From Tenrec ecaudatus (taxonomy: Eukaryota; Chordata; Mammalia; Afrosoricida; Tenrecidae), in contig NW_027459200.1 of assembly GCF_050624435.1 (NCBI RefSeq), forward strand, positions 29,144 through 93,143: 64,000 nucleotides of DNA. Reading direction: 5' to 3'. Shown in pieces: positions 1 to 11,374 of the stretch. The translations under genes were made by a program, and so were the position numbers. The first letter of the stretch is position 1; every line of letters starts with the position of its first letter. The notes below the pieces were generated by a model. The model worked only from the letters and a program-made list of their open reading frames with translations, was not told the DNA's origin and did not search any database.

Positions 1-301
1 CAAATGGCTCTGATATCTCCCATCAGCCCCCACTACAATCCCTATGCCACAGCCACATTCTTGAACTATCCAAACAACCTCCCCACACCTCTCCCTGCAT
101 CCACACCTGCACCCTTTCTCCAAGTGCCTGCACCAGGCTCCACACTGAAGCCCCAGTGATATACCTCATGCTGCCATGGCCATGTCACTGCTCTGCTCAA
201 CTCCCTCCAAAGGTTCCCTGCCTTCATCAGGAAGCTGGATGAGTTCTGGGAGGCTGGTTAGCACCAGGAATGGCTACCCTGTGCTAGCTCCTTCTTCTTG
301 T

Positions 302-338
302 CCTTTCAAATGCCGGTGTCCCTGAGGCATTTGAAAGG
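302..338. repeat. Perfect 13-bp inverted repeat with 11-nt loop
   Basis: CCTTTCAAATGCC at 302-314 is answered by its exact reverse complement at 326-338, giving a 13-bp stem with an 11-nt loop. No gene adjoins it and no function can be assigned. It may be a remnant of a palindromic transposon end. Confidence 0.8.
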
Positions 339-524
339 GAGGACAGGCCCCAACAATTTTCCTTGACTTTCATCCTCAGCTGTAAGTGTCCCATGGCCTC
401 ATTTCCACTCAGTCCAGCATCATTAGGATGTGTGTGCATGCCTCTGCAGCACGGATCACATCAGCAGCCACTGACTGCCTGCCAGACCTGCACTGAGTCG
501 CTTAACCCACAAAGATCTGGCCCA

Positions 525-625
525 CTTTAGAGACGAACCACTAGGAGCTCAGTGAGGCTCAAGGACTTTCCCAAGGAAATTAGCTAATGAATAGACTAGA
601 ATTTGACCTCAATTTTGACAGTAGG
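525..625 (+). repeat. MIR-like SINE core fragment
   Basis: The order 'gtgaggctcaaggactttcc', 'caaggaaattagctaat' and 'agaatttgacctc' follows the MIR core region. The match is degraded, so this is a family-level guess. The rest of 1-968 shows no gene. Confidence 0.45.
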
Positions 626-1151
626 GCCTATCAGCCTACACAGACATGCTGGAGGGCTTTGGTCTCTACACAGGAGCTGGATCTAGAAAGTACAGTGTAA
701 CATCATGGAATCAACAAGAGCAGGTCTATGCACATGAATCACATTCCACACTCAGGCAGGGACTGGAGCAGAACATCCCCCTGGCCAGCGAGCTGTAGGG
801 AGTCTCATGTGGCGTGGGGATGAGCTTTTCTCGACCCGCTAGATTGGGAGGTGGAGAATTAAGACTACAGTAAAGAGCAGGTGTCCTGGTGTCTGGTGGG
901 TTGCATGCTAGGCTTCTAACCACAAAGCCATCAGCTAGAAACCACTGGCTGGAAAAAGATGAGGCTTTCTACTCCATTGAAGAGTTACAGTGTGGGAAAC
1001 CCCAACCCTGTGCAAAGGGTCTCTGGGTCAGAATCCCTGGCAGTGAGTTTTCAGGGGAGTACTGCCTCTTGTCATGCCAGCACGTTTTCAAGGAATGGTG
1101 TGGAACACCAGGCCAGCCCCTCAGTCTCTCACTGGCAGAGCCACACCCCAC

Positions 1152-1301
1152 TTGGATGATCTCCTTGAGCAACTCTACGGCCTCCTTCAGGTCCCGGATC
1201 TGGGCCATGGCTTCCTTAAAGCTGGAACTTTTCCTAAATCGCTGATTCAAAACCAAAACAAAAAGAACCCCCAAACCAAGCAACATACGCAGGGAAATCA
1301 T
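1152..1301 (-). other. Possible coding exon or exon relic: membrane anchor plus coiled coil
   Basis: Reading down from an ATG at 1301 gives exactly 50 codons before a GT (bases 1151-1150) in the context CAA|GTGGGG, which could be a splice donor in phase 0. The peptide has a hydrophobic stretch at residues 6-19, a basic RFRK segment at 21-24, and an amphipathic, heptad-like helix at 28-50 with acidic and leucine residues. That pattern resembles the N-terminus of a small single-pass membrane protein. The frame stays open past the GT to 969 but loses protein-like character. No acceptor AG precedes the ATG, so this would be a first coding exon or a retrocopy fragment. I do not recognise the family, and no second exon was found in the window. 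Confidence 0.28.
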
Positions 1302-4239
1302 TAGAATAAGGATAAAATGACTCCAGGTGGGAATACACAGTTAAAATGGAGTCAGCATAAATCTAAACATAGGGCAAGCTACTAGAAACTTCTTCAGAGG
1401 CAACAGAAAACATAAATTTCCCTCTGGGCAACAAGCAGGAGCAGCTCTCACACTCCCCCACACTAACAAATATGCAGAAATATGGATCCAGTTCAATTGC
1501 CTGAATGTCTTTTACTGGCTACTTTCTCTGCATGAAAAGCAATTCATTATTGATGGCAATTTTCTCCTGTTCTCTTAAAGAAACCTTCTCTCCAGCTGTC
1601 TGTCCTCCACTAAGAAGCTTTCCTCCAGCTTCTTTCTACTGTTAAATACAAACAAACAGGGTTTTGTAAAAATTAAAGAAGCAACATGCAAAATTTTTGA
1701 AGAGTGTATGTGGGACTGGGGGATCTTCCGTACTTGAGGGGTCTTGCCCTTCTTATATGCTTTCACAAAGAAAGACTGGCCCTCTCTTTGCTTGAGTTCC
1801 TGCTCACGGAACCCCCATCTTTGTACAGTTTGGCCTGTTTCTTTCTCCTTTTACTTGCCACCTGCCATACTGTTGACTGATAGCCACCAACCTGGGTCAC
1901 CTCCCTTGAGGTCTCAGTCCTGGACTTACCCCCAACAACCTGGGAATGCCTGGAATATCACTTTAACACCCTCAAGGGTGAGCGCGCTCCCTGCCCTACC
2001 GGCTGTCAAGAATGAGCCAGGGAGTTTCCAGACCAGATTCACCCCTCCCTCTCCCCTTCACTACTCCTGGAGAAGACACCCCGCACAGGGGACAAGACTA
2101 GGCAAACCTCAGGAGGAAGCCCTAAAACGTTTTGTGCTCCAGCTGCAGCCACTGGCTTCCTGAGTAGCATTCACATTGTGGTGAGAGAAGCAACAGACCC
2201 ACGGCTCACCTGTGAGCTGAAGACATTCTAGGAGTCTCAGGGAGGAGGCACCACTGTGTGAAAGGAAACAATGGAGGGGGGGAGACACGCAAAATTCCCG
2301 CAATGAATCAGAAACACCGACGCCCAAAGCCCCAGTCTGGGATCCTCCTTTCTCCAACAGGAATTCTCCCCAGGAACCCCAACCAATCCCAAAACTGGGG
2401 GATGGAACCAGCCCCTGGGTCATCCTCCCACATCTCACCACACGAGGGGCGCCGACGGAGCGGGCGAGGGGGAAGAAGGACGCTTGCACCCCAGCCAGGC
2501 TGCTGTGTGCACCAGGGTCACCCCAAACAGGTCACCGCGCGACCCCTCACCTGGCGTATACTTTAACTTCCATGTGGTGCTTATGCATGTCTGAGAGTGA
2601 GAAAATAAACCACTACATCACCGGTCTAGTTTTGGACTGTTGTTTATAAGGACACTACCTGCTATGGTAAAGATGAAACAGTATGTTCTATAAAATGTAA
2701 GGGAAAAAAACAAAAGCCTAAGGAGCTTTTACTCTGCTCTCTATTGTTCTATGAGTCTAGAATTCATATGACAGGTCTGATTTTATTGTTCTTTTAAATG
2801 TATGTTCTTATTCATAAACATAAAACCTTAGTGTGTTTGTGTATTTGAACACTGAAGGTAAATACAATAGTATTAAAAGTGGTGCTTGGTAAAGTAGAGG
2901 GGCAGCAAAAAGAAGATAACTTTTTAGAGTGACAAAGGCTCAAACCATGGGCTCAAATATATGAACAATTATGAAGATGGTATAGGACAGGTCAGTGTTT
3001 CTTCCTGTGGTACACAGGGTAACTATAATTCAGAACTCACTTAATGACACCAAACAATTGCAACTTCCATTGTACACTGGCTCTGAGTATAATAAGTACT
3101 AAAATGTTAGAGTATTTTTTTAAATAAGCATTAACGTAATAATCATTCAGAACAGTTGTTGAAAACATATAATCATGATTTTAAAATATATAAATTCAAG
3201 ATGAATCAAGAGTTAAGGACAATCTTGAACAACTGTAGATGTGCATGAGAACATTATTTTTTTATTTTCATGCACGAGAAACTTTAATACACAGTTGTAC
3301 AACTGCAGAGAATGTGGGGTAAAAGCATTTAAAAATACACTCTACAACGGGATATATTACACTGGTGTTTTAAAAACACAGTAACAAATTTGATGATTTC
3401 ATGACTCTAATTAATTGAGAATGATTACATCACACACCCTAACAGTTTATGTACAGATTTGTGGAAATGGGATGGATTGAGTTACAGAGCGCCTATCCCT
3501 GCCTTTGAGCTTATATTTCACCTTGACTGAGTGGGATTATTACCAGGGATGCTAGGATGTTTCATCATTAGAAAACATATTAATGTAACCGACTACATAA
3601 ACAGGAGAAAATTAGAACCCTCTGATCATGTTAATAGGTGCAGAAAATATATAATGCAATATCCAACACCCATTCCTGATAAAAAACAATCAATAATATA
3701 GAAATGGAAGGGAGAGACATTAACACAACAAATGTATTAAAGGAAACACTGTTGGTGAAGGACAGTTAGATGACTGGAACTTCCTGGAAATAAGACATTT
3801 ATGTACACAGCAAGATTGCATCAAAAGAGTAATACAGAACCCACAGATTGGGGGAATACATCTTTAGCAATGAGGAGATTGAGACAGAGGGGGAGGGGTA
3901 GAGGAGGAGCAGAAGACAACTGCAGCATTTTCAGGAATCTCTAATTTATATGCTCACCTGAGCATGCACCAGGGAAAAGGAGGCTGGAGTCTGGATGGTC
4001 TAGCATAGGGAGCAGAGCCTGAAATCAGTGTCTGAGGATGAAGTTTTGTGAAGGGTCTTTCCATTGTGGCTCTTGAGTCTACAAGGCTTAGGCCTCTTCT
4101 CTGACTTGCATGATTGGAGGAGTTCATGAGAAAGTCACATGGTGCCAGGAGAGGCATGGTCAATTGGAGCAGATGGCATCAGGTGCTGTCAGGTATGTCT
4201 CTGTAGTCCATGCAATGGGAGTGTCTCTTGGGGATATTC
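1302..4239. other. No gene recognised
   Basis: About 2.9 kb with no supported gene. 2190-2560 is locally richer in G+C and CpG and could be a decayed promoter or old repeat. 2600-3950 is AT-rich with only short chance reading frames. Confidence 0.6.
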
Positions 4240-4420
4240 ACAGTTGGGAAGCCTGCTCTCCACCCACCACTTTCTGTCAGCTTGTCTTCCTGTCATGGCT
4301 TGTGTGTTGTTGTGTTTCAAAGGCAGACAGGGTCACCCAAAATGAACAGGTTTCAGCAGGGCTTCCAGACTGTGCAACTAAGAAAGAATCAGTTGCCACT
4401 CCAGGTGCTGAAGCTCACCT
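4240..4420 (+). mobile_element. RTE-clade LINE fragment (5' part)
   Basis: The stretch with 'gtcatggcttgtgtgttg', 'agggtcacccaaaatgaaca' and 'gcttccagactgtgc' aligns in order with 41725-41850, the start of a better-preserved RTE copy. It is short and diverged. Confidence 0.55.
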
Positions 4421-6169
4421 TCGGCCACTCCCTCCTCATCTCTTCCAGGTCACACCCCTTAGGACAGACTCCACCCACCCCCTACCTAGGTGATGTAATT
4501 TCCTGCTGAACCTACTTCCTCTGACTGAGAAGCTTCAGAGTGAGCTTCCCATAAGGGTAGGTGAGTCTCTGTGTTTCTATGTGGATCCCATGCGTGGAGT
4601 CCCCTGCAGGGTGACGTCCCAGTGGTGTCTTGGTTCCTGAGGATGTTACAATTCCCGCATCCTATTGGCCCCAGTTCCAGGATCCCCTGGGACGTTTCCA
4701 TTTAAATCCTTTCTGAGCTGGGTACAGGCCACAGAGCATTCACACATGGGAATACTCTGCCTCCTTTATCCTGCCCAGAACCCCTCATGCACCCTCACCC
4801 CTCAAGCCAGAAAGGCCCGATTGGAGGTAGGTTCTTGTCTGGTGTCCATTCCCTCCATGTCAGGTGTCAGGCATGAGAGCAAGGGACCCCAGAGTGACCT
4901 TACCAAAAGAAGAGGCCAGCCTTGCAGTCATCAGGTCACCCCATGAGGACTGAGGTTTGTATTAGAGCTTAACTTCCCAGCACCTTGCTTTGCAAAAGGT
5001 TGCCATAGCAGTCACAGCCCTAATCCCTGCACAGTTTAATTCCTCACATAGAGTAAACCTCCACTGAGTGCTTTCTGCCCAGGAACTAAGGCTGTAGGTA
5101 ATCTGACCCTCGGGCAGAGGGCTTTGGAGAGTGGATTACTTTAACCTCTCCAGGCAGCCCGGGGGGGGGGGGGCAGTGTCTCTTGGAGGATTGCCTGCAT
5201 GTGTGTCCTTGATGGAGGTCACCAAACTGGAGACAGTACAGGGGTCTCCTAGACAGGAACCATGTCCTATCAGCCTTGGCCTGACTGCATTGGTCAGGAG
5301 GCCCTTGACCCATCTTGTAAGCCTGCTATCAAAGGATGGAAGAATCTGTCATTGTGATGTATTCATTGATAACCAATCATGCTTTTGTGGCAGTTTCCTT
5401 TGCCCTGTGCCTTCCCCACAACCTCTTTAATTCACATCTCAATTGTGAACCTGGGAAGATATTTCCACCTCCTGTTGGTGGCCTCCCTCATCCAGATAGA
5501 TGCTTTGTTTGTGTCTTTACTTTGTCTTTGTCTCTTAAGATTTAACAAATATTCTCTTTAAACTATATTTAAAACGGGGTCTCCTTTTTACTCTAAAACA
5601 TCTTGACTGCGTGTGCTTCCTTAATCATTTCTGCCCACCAGAAACTAGCTTGTGCTCTGTTTTATACAGCAAGAGGGACTCCAATCTCAAATAAAATTTA
5701 AGGAGAACATTTATTAATGATCAGAAATAATGCGGAGGAGGATTTAATCTATGGGGATACCCTTTAAATGGACTTTAGGCATGTACTGCCTTCCACAGCC
5801 CTTTACTAACTGGGGTGCTAAAACTTTAATCTCTAATACAGCTCCTGGGTTTTGTCTCTGCTGATGCTGTACCTTTCCACTTGCAGTGTGAAGAGCACCT
5901 CAGCTCAGAGATTGGTTCTGTTAATGGCTCATCCTCTTTATCACTATGCTGTTCCACCCGTGCCATCATCCCCTTATCTTCCCTCGTGACTCATAGAGCA
6001 TTGCTGGCCCAAATTTAATGTCCACCCTTTTTATTAATAGGGAACTTTTGTTTCCTTTATCATCCTTTTGATGTGCAGAATTCAGCAAATATTTTATTTA
6101 TTTTCAGGTCCTTTTTTGTATTAATCTGGAGAAAGAATAGCTTTTCTTCAACTGTAAAGAGTTTCAGTT
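4421..6169. other. No gene recognised
   Basis: Only short chance frames are seen. A run of 13 G residues lies at 5161-5173. The sequence becomes AT-rich after 5500. Confidence 0.6.
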
Positions 6170-6262
6170 TTGAAAATCCAGAGGGAAGTTCTACACTGCC
6201 CTATAAGGTCACTATGAGTCAGAATTGACTCGATGGCAGTGTGTTTTGGTTTTGTGCATTAA
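6170..6262 (+). mobile_element. AfroSINE 3' portion
   Basis: The segment containing 'ccctataaggtcactatgag' and 'cagaattgactcgatggcag' matches the conserved 3' part of the afrotherian tRNA-derived SINE, whose tail is shared with the partner RTE LINE. The 5' part is degraded. Confidence 0.8.
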
Positions 6263-7037
6263 TATTATCTTTTAGTGACACATGCCTTCAAGGTAAGCAC
6301 TTTTTTGGTTGTTTTGATTTATTTTCACAGTGACATGTATTTAAAGCTTTCACTTATCAGTTATCCTAGTGGATACAGACAATGTTTCATAGAACCCAAT
6401 TCTAATTATGTAAACTCATTTAATCCTTTTGATTGATTTCATTTGTTTCTTCTTCAATTTGTTTGCTTTGACTGTGTAGGAACTGTGTCCTACTAAGGTT
6501 AGCTCCTCATTGTAAAAAAATTGGGTCACAATTATTCCTAATACAAGGTAACATTCAGATATATAATTCTTATATATAGTAAGATGTCATCTTATTTAAG
6601 ATTAAGTTACCATTTTCTATCTCCCACTGCATGGGAATACTTAATTGCTCTAAACTTTTATCCAAGTATTCTTGATAAAAGACTTGTTTTATTCATTGCT
6701 TTATTGTTCTCAGGTGCACTTTGGTGCACTCTGTGATGCCATAGGACCTTAAACTCTTCCTTGTGGTTTCTAGGCTATAATTAATGTGACCAGATTGCCA
6801 CATCGTGGGATACAACTGCTTACATTTCGTGGAGCTGCCATATATTTACTGTAGCAGTAGGACTTCTTCACTAAGTAATTTAGATATGCAAATTCTCAGT
6901 AGGCTTACATGTTTTTCACTATGGGCACAGTGATTCTTAATGAAAATTGTTTTTGTGTTTCTGATTTAGCCATGTTTTCAGCATAAAACCAATGTGTCCA
7001 TAGACATAAACATGCTTTCATCATGTTTAGTTTTCCC

Positions 7038-7245
7038 TTTTGTTAGGTGCCAAGTCATGTTAATTCCATCTCATGGCAACCTCATGTGTTATAGAACAGA
7101 ACAGCTCCATAGCGTTTCTGGAGTATAAGTTGTGGAAACAGATCTCCAGTCCTGTCTTCACAGTAATGCAGGCTGAATTTAACCCGTCAACCCTCATTGG
7201 AACTGTCTAGTTCAAGCTGTTTGACCACCTACAAACCTTCATTGT
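7038..7245 (-). mobile_element. AfroSINE-related copy (tail-first, diverged)
   Basis: It starts with 'ttaggtgccaagtcatgtta', the reverse-strand form of the SINE/RTE tail. Further matches to the element body follow, including 'atagaacagaacagctccat'. It lies head-to-tail with the next SINE at 7255. Confidence 0.6.
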
Positions 7246-7254
7246 CCTTAACCC

Positions 7255-7420
7255 CAAAAAGCAAACTCACTGCCACAACGTCAATTCTCACTCATAGTGT
7301 TCCTATGTAGGTGTCTGAGATTCAAAATCTACACAGGAACCACCAGCTCGCTTTTCTTGTACAGAACTGCTGGTGGAGTTGAACTGACAGCCTTGAGGGT
7401 AGCAAATGAAACCAGCATTC
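7255..7420 (-). mobile_element. AfroSINE copy
   Basis: On the plus strand it reads 'aagcaaactcactgcca', then 'ctcatagtgttcctat', 'gagattcaaaatctac' and 'ctgctggtggagttgaactg'. That is the full antisense order of AfroSINE from tail to tRNA-related head. Confidence 0.8.
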
Positions 7421-8336
7421 TCCCCCACCCCTAGAAATGAAACCGGCCAAACAGATGCCATCAAACCCACACCAACTCCTGCAAACTCCATGTGTGTCAG
7501 AGCACAGGGATGTTGCAGAGGGGTTTCAGTGGCTGGTTTCTCAAAGTGCATCACCCAGGCTTTCTTCCCTGGAGACTCTGAGGAGACACAATCTTCCAAT
7601 CTCTCCATGAACACCTATCCGTGTTAACCATTATAGTGCGGAAGCATATCAAAAACTAAGCCAGGCACACATGCATGCATGTACACACATACCAGAACCT
7701 ATGGAACCTGGCATTCTTTCAAAGAAAGAAAACTCAAAACTGTACAATGAGGTTAAATTTTTATCTATAACATGAGAAACCACCTTTTGGAATATGCAAA
7801 ATTTGCAGGACCCAGAAAAATTAAACCATTTTGTTATTTTTCAGCTCTCACAAGTTTCTATATGAATTGTACAGAAACACTGTAGCCTAACTGGTCTCTT
7901 TACCATAGCTAGAGAATAAATTAATACCAATTTTAATAGATCTTCAAGAAAGATACTCTATGTAAATTTCTTAATATTCTTTCTGAGTTTTTATGGAAGA
8001 TGAACAGGTTTCTTAAAGATTTTTAAGATGTATAATTGAGGAATTATAAAAGATTTATTGCATTATTCTGTTTAACATAATGATACTACACTGTTTAGCA
8101 TTATCTATTAGGGACAGATATGCAGAGGCTTCAAAATGATCATGTATAAATTCCATTCATCTTTATTCCATTTTTCCATGATCTTTTTGAAACCCACTTG
8201 AGCATTCATGGCATGAAAGATTAGCTACCAATGAGCTCCTTGTATTTAAATTAGATGATAATTTGATAAATAGCAAGCATTTGGCCCACCATTTGATTTT
8301 GTATGGTGACCATTGTAGTTTCAGAGTAAATCTATA
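7421..8336. other. No gene recognised
   Basis: AT-rich sequence with short chance frames only. It forms the 5' side of the L1 insertion site that follows. Confidence 0.6.
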
Positions 8337-10442
8337 CTCTGTATGATTTTTGTAACGTATTTTTCGAGTTTTTCCTTGTCTGGGAAGACTTTTACTTCTC
8401 AATCGATAATTTGACTGGGTAGAGTATTCTTGGATTTGCGTTGTTTTCCTTCAACTTTTGGAATATGTTACTCCACTCTCTCCTTTTTTTCATAGTTTCT
8501 GCTGATAGGTCTGAACATATCCTTATGTGGTGACTTTATATGTGATTGCTTTTTTTGCCCTAGCTGCTCTCATGATTTTCTCCTTTTCCTCAAAGTTGGA
8601 TAGTTTAACTATTATGTGCCTTAGTGATTTCTTCTTGGGGTCCCGTCGTGCTGGTGTTCTTTCAGCCTCCTGGATGGTTGCTTGGTTTTCAATCATTAGG
8701 CTGGGGAAGTTTTCCTCCAGGAATTCTCTCGCTACTGTTGCAGATGACTTCTTTGTTGTGTCTTCCTATGGTAGGCCAATAATTCTAATGTTGTACCTCT
8801 TCATAGCATCAGACATAGCTCTTAGGTTTTCTTCGGCTTCTCTGATGCTCTTATTAGATTTTTGTTCACGTTTATTAAAGTCTGCTTGGTTGTCCTCCAA
8901 GACACTGATGCGGTTTTCTGATTCCTCCAGTCGATTCTCAAGGAACATGATTTTGCTATTGTTTTTCGTTATTTCCTCCCTAAGCTCCTGTATTTCCCTT
9001 TGGTGTACGGCTTTTATCTCCTCTATCGTTTCATCCTTTTTCTGAATTGTTTCCTTCATATCCTGCATGACTCCAAGCAGCATTCTGAGAGTTTCTTTGT
9101 ATGGCTTCTCAATGTCTGCTTCTTCTATGTATGTTGCTATGTTCAGCACATCTACTGCCTTTGTCTTTTGTTTCTCCTGTTTTTTTGTTGAGGTCGTTGG
9201 GGCTGATGGCTGTTTGCATTGAATTGTTTTTGAGGGACCAGGTGCCATTTTCTAGTCTCTCTCTGGAAGACTTATAGGAATGCTTCTTTGAACTGCCTAC
9301 AGCTGATTTTGCTAGGTTATTAACCTACCACTTTATCTTCCTGTGGCTTCCCTATCAGGGGAGTGCCCCAGATGGCAGGTCGGCTGCCTGCCCCAGTGTT
9401 GCAGGGACTGGGCTGAAGTTCCTGCTATTGGTTTGAATATTGATAAGTGTTGGCTGAGCTGCCTTATGTCCCCAGGTACACAGGCAGGAATTCCCTGGTG
9501 AGGAGTCAGAGGAGTATCCCCTGGAGAGCAAGCAGGCCTTTTCCCTAGCCTTGGGCTATCTATGCAGGGTGGAGCTCACCTAGCTGGGTGTGGCCCAGGC
9601 GCAAATGCCCCAGGGCAATGGGAGTGTCCCGTAAGTCTGCAATGGAGTGTGAGAGAGCAGTTCAGGAACAAGAGGGGGAGCAAAATTAAACAGTGAGACC
9701 GGACTGTGCCGGGGTACAGGGAAGCGAGGGAAGGAAAAGCAACTATGCAGCTGAGTCCCACTCCCTGCCTGTGGACCTGCAAGGGACCACTCCCTGCCCC
9801 AAGCCCCAGTGGCAGTCCATAGCTGAGCCCCAAGAAGAGTCACAAGAAAGCTGCTGAGCAGCCCCCAGAGAAGTGGGGGTGCAAAGAGCAGAGATGTTAA
9901 CTGGCACTGCAGTGTAGCTGAAGCTTGATCCCTGCCTATGGAGCTGTGGGGGTTTGGGTTCAGTCCCTGCTCAGCCCATGTGGCGCTGCAAGCTGTGGCT
10001 GTGCCCTGAAAAAGCCCCGGAGCAGCCCTCCAAGCCTGCGTGGGAATATAGTGCAGAGATGCAAACAGAATCAACAATGCAGCTGAACACCAATCCCTGC
10101 CGGTGGAGCCTCAAGGGCCCTGTCCCTGCCCTGAGGCAGGCAGGGGAAAACTGTGGATGTGCGGAGGCCAAGCCCTGCTACAGGCTCCAAATGGTCCCGG
10201 CTTGGGCAGACACAGCGGCTAGGCTAGGGTCGAGCCCCATCCGGCTTCCACTATAGTAAGCCAAAAGCCCCCAGCCCCTCAAAACCCCGTGGATCTGAGC
10301 CTACTTATCTTTATGTTGTGCCTCCTGCGATCCAGTGGCGTTGAATTTCCCTCTGAGGAACTCTCCTGGGCTGGATTCTGCGGAGTCCCTCTGGTATGTG
10401 TTACTCCGTCACCATCTTCCCGGAAGTCTCTGTATGATTTTT
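8337..10442 (-). mobile_element. L1 5' half (5'UTR plus most of ORF1) with perfect 15-bp TSD
   Basis: The L1 body is 8352-10427, read on the minus strand. It begins with the typical 5' end 'acttccgggaagatggtgac' and has a GC-rich 5'UTR down to the ORF1 start at 9248. It stops abruptly at 8352 near the end of ORF1, with no ORF2, 3'UTR or poly(A). The 15-mer CTCTGTATGATTTTT flanks it at 8337-8351 and 10428-10442. In the sense orientation the duplication begins at TT|AAAAAT, the usual L1 endonuclease target. The element is therefore a target-primed insertion rather than a deletion remnant. Confidence 0.88.
8352..9248 (-). pseudogene. L1 ORF1 (RNA-binding coiled-coil protein), truncated
   Basis: From the ATG at 9248 the frame has a low-complexity N-terminus, then a long coiled coil (about residues 55-125, rich in E, K, I and L), then the start of the RRM-like domain ending RIIGLP near residue 160. 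The next codon is TAG where the family has an acidic residue. ORF1-like sequence continues past this stop to the element's truncated edge at 8352. ORF1 protein normally trimerises and coats L1 RNA. This copy cannot make a full protein because of the nonsense codon and the missing C-terminus. The second copy at 51299 aligns along the same order of motifs. Confidence 0.85.
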
Positions 10443-10799
10443 AATGGATAACTCCCGAAGGTATTTTCTCCTGGAACAAATTATTTTGGTCGCTCTTAGG
10501 TAATCCCATCACATTCTTCAAATCACAGTTTTCAATGAATTCAATTAATTAGATTATTAAGGGCATAGGGTGAAACCACCACTAAACAAAATGGTCCCGT
10601 AGGCAGGGACATAGAATGATTTCACAGTAGAAATCAACTGAGAGCGTACCTACCTATGTGTACCTACCCCCTGTTTTGAGGACTGATGTTTGGTCTGGGT
10701 CCTAACTAGATTAATTAATTAGAGACATTGAAAAGAATACCTTTCTTATTGTTAGCTGCAATCTAGTTTTCTCCAGTTTATAAGAACATGATGTACCCA
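10443..10799. other. No gene recognised
   Basis: Continuation of the sequence interrupted by the L1. No coding or repeat family was identified. Confidence 0.5.
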
Positions 10800-10990
10800 T
10801 GGGGATGTAGTGGGTTATGTGTTGGATTGCTAACCACACATTCAGCAATTCAAAACCATTAACTGGTGATGTTTTCTAGTCCCTTAAAGAGTTGCCGTTT
10901 CAGAAACACACAGGGCCTTTTGTACTCTGCCCTGTAGAGACTTTATAAGTCAGAATTGACCCAATGAGAGTTCATTTTTTTTAATGGACA
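10800..10990 (+). mobile_element. AfroSINE, nearly full length
   Basis: The tRNA-like head 'gtagtgggttatgtgttgga' with 'ttgctaaccaca' is followed by the body ('cagaaacacacagggccttt', 'tgtactctgccctgtagaga') and the tail 'agtcagaattgacccaatg'. The internal promoter region is recognisable, so this is the most complete SINE in the window. Confidence 0.85.
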
Positions 10991-11374
10991 ACCAAACGAA
11001 ACCATGACCTGTGACCTCTGTATTCTGAGTTTAATTGGTCACCTTTTTTCTTGGGGATTGGAATGGTGACTTTGGGCTCTTCACATATTGGTCATAAACC
11101 TGAGAGTCCTCATTTGCATTTCTTCTAACTATTGCCTCTTTTGTTTTACTTTTTTGCTAGTGTTTCTTTATGATCCATTTATTTTGCCAGTGTGGGAATT
11201 TCCATGCATACTTATTGCTAATGAGCTTTTCATTTCATATATAGAATATTCATATAAAACATGTATAAACCACTTTATTTTGCCACCTTCCATGAATCAG
11301 ATGCAAATGCCTTAAAAGTTTACTGAAAATGTGCTTGTGGTTCCTGGTTTTGCCTGTCTGCCTACCTTAGTTCT

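Noticed and set aside
9576-10256. Several overlapping frames of 66-165 codons on both strands
   Set aside because: They lie in the GC-rich L1 5'UTR, where stops are scarce. The same kind of frames recur in the second L1 5'UTR (50343-51197).
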